Of a stretch of DNA of 64,000 bases, positions 63,222-64,000 are shown piece by piece. The notes under the pieces were generated by a model. It did not search any database. It saw only the letters and a program-made list of their open reading frames with translations, and was not told the DNA's origin. A program made the translations under genes and the position numbers. The stretch is taken from assembly GCA_025808415.1 (NCBI GenBank), contig CP075525.1, forward strand, positions 3,023,501 through 3,087,500, given 5' to 3'. The stretch's first letter is position 1. Each line of letters begins with the position of its first letter. Source of the stretch: Cyclobacteriaceae bacterium (lineage in GTDB: Bacteria; Bacteroidota; Bacteroidia; Cytophagales; Cyclobacteriaceae).

Positions 63222-64000
63222 TTATTTAACGGACCGGATAAACTCAACCAAGGCAGGAATCAGTGCAGAAGATAATGGCTTTTCAGCTTGTGAATATACA
63301 GCAATATTGGCCATGCGCTCCTCAGGTGCATCGCGAAGTACATGGTTCATGCCTTCAATAAGTAAGAACCGTGCATCCGGACGGGCATCTTTTAGACGCT
63401 CAGCATCCTTTACGGCTACCTGTATATCTGTACTCCCCTGCACAATCATACAAGGCATGTTCAAACCCTTTAGCAGTTTAGCCGGGTCATACTTCAGCCA
63501 TGAAATCATATAGGGTTGGATGCCGGCACGATAAAGTGGTTGTAGGAGCGGATTGATTTGTTTTACCTCAAAACCTGCTTTTAGCGAGTCTAATATGCTT
63601 TCATTGTCACGCACCAGTTGCTCAGGGTTAAACGGGTTCGATTTGATCTGCTCCTTTAATATCTCGTCAATTGGCCGGCCGGCTCCTGCCAGTGAGATGA
63701 ACCCATTCGCCCTGGCCGATTGAGCCGCCAGCATACCCAGCAAAGATCCTTCACTATGACCGAGCACAATGATATTTTTAAAGCGCTTATCGGATTTAAA
63801 AATCCTGATCCAATCCGCTGCATCCGATGAAAAGTCTTCAATAACCAACGCATCTTCGCGGTTGGTTTTCATGGTGCTTTTTCCAACGCCACGTTTATCA
63901 TAACGAAAGGAAGCAATTCCTTGCTGGGCAAGACCCTCCGCCAGCAGTTTCAAATAGTCTGATTTTAATTGCCGGTTATTACCGTCACGATCGGTGGGGC
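63222..64000 (-). CDS. Alpha/beta hydrolase, 5' end outside window
   Basis: The frame is open through the window edge, with upstream codons reading PTDRDGNN before LKSDYLKLLAEGLAQQG, so the true start lies beyond 64000. Hydrolase features: FRYDKRGVGKS, the nucleophile elbow GHSEGSLLG and HVLRDAPEERMANIAVY near the end with the catalytic His; the Asp is in QGSTDIQV. Similar to bacterial AB-hydrolases with an N-terminal lid-like domain. It is the first visible gene of the fdhD-permease-DDAH set. Confidence 0.88.
   Translation of the reverse strand, partial: PTDRDGNNRQLKSDYLKLLAEGLAQQGIASFRYDKRGVGKSTMKTNREDALVIEDFSSDAADWIRIFKSDKRFKNIIVLGHSEGSLLGMLAAQSARANGFISLAGAGRPIDEILKEQIKSNPFNPEQLVRDNESILDSLKAGFEVKQINPLLQPLYRAGIQPYMISWLKYDPAKLLKGLNMPCMIVQGSTDIQVAVKDAERLKDARPDARFLLIEGMNHVLRDAPEERMANIAVYSQAEKPLSSALIPALVEFIRSVK

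Noticed and set aside
1..64000. CRISPR array, tRNA, rRNA, transposase or phage genes
   Set aside because: None was seen; the only repeats found are short inverted or REP-like intergenic sequences.

Overview
The window looks like a chromosomal segment of a Bacteroidota member, most likely the Cytophagales (Cyclobacteriaceae-like). The grounds are an alternative complex III / caa3-type oxidase supercluster with paired subunit III genes, a giant secreted protein with a C-terminal sorting domain of the type IX secretion system (T9SS), a long-form IspG, DUF6728- and DUF983-type genes, promoter-like TAnnTTTG boxes and little Shine-Dalgarno signal. I saw no rRNA, tRNA, CRISPR array, prophage or transposase.

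Layout. 1-677 holds the 5' part of a TPR/beta-propeller secretion-type protein (minus strand). 1019-17672 is a tightly packed plus-strand run of six genes: an NTT-like carrier fused to HEAT and cNMP-binding-like domains, a tandem TIR-like protein, a STAND NTPase with one membrane segment, coiled coil and WD40 repeats, a TPR/outer-membrane barrel protein, a lipoprotein, and a 2099-residue multidomain surface protein. This run is the best candidate for an undescribed envelope-spanning system. 17853-21320 holds TerC, a YfiT-like protein, a four-helix-bundle protein flanked by inverted repeats, a YheT-type hydrolase and an SRAP protein that has lost three of its four catalytic residues. 21441-27614 holds a lipoprotein, a DUF6728-type protein, IspG, an SDR, an MlaE/MlaF pair and a DsrE-like protein.

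27641-48205 is one long minus-strand respiratory locus. It reads ActABCDEF (alternative complex III), CoxB, CoxA, an intrinsic terminator, CtaA, CtaB, two subunits III, subunit IV, a second intrinsic terminator, then a SCO-like protein without copper ligands, DUF420, a small CxxC membrane protein, DUF983 and a very large NtrY-like histidine kinase. Quinol electrons would pass through ActB/ActA/ActE hemes to the CuA-containing oxidase. CtaA and CtaB make its heme A, and the tail genes probably serve assembly and sensing. A good promoter lies upstream of actA.

48414-64000 is mixed: a membrane protein, a cyanophycinase-like lipoprotein, a TIGR02757 protein and a Na/phosphate symporter. Then come a two-gene NAD-type formate dehydrogenase (a NuoE-NuoF fusion plus a molybdenum/tungsten catalytic subunit), a beta-lactamase-fold hydrolase, an MGMT-like protein without the reactive-cysteine motif, and an SDR without the catalytic tyrosine next to a 2Fe-2S ferredoxin. 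It ends with a minus-strand set of DDAH-like amidinohydrolase, APC permease, FdhD (needed by the formate dehydrogenase) and a cut alpha/beta hydrolase.
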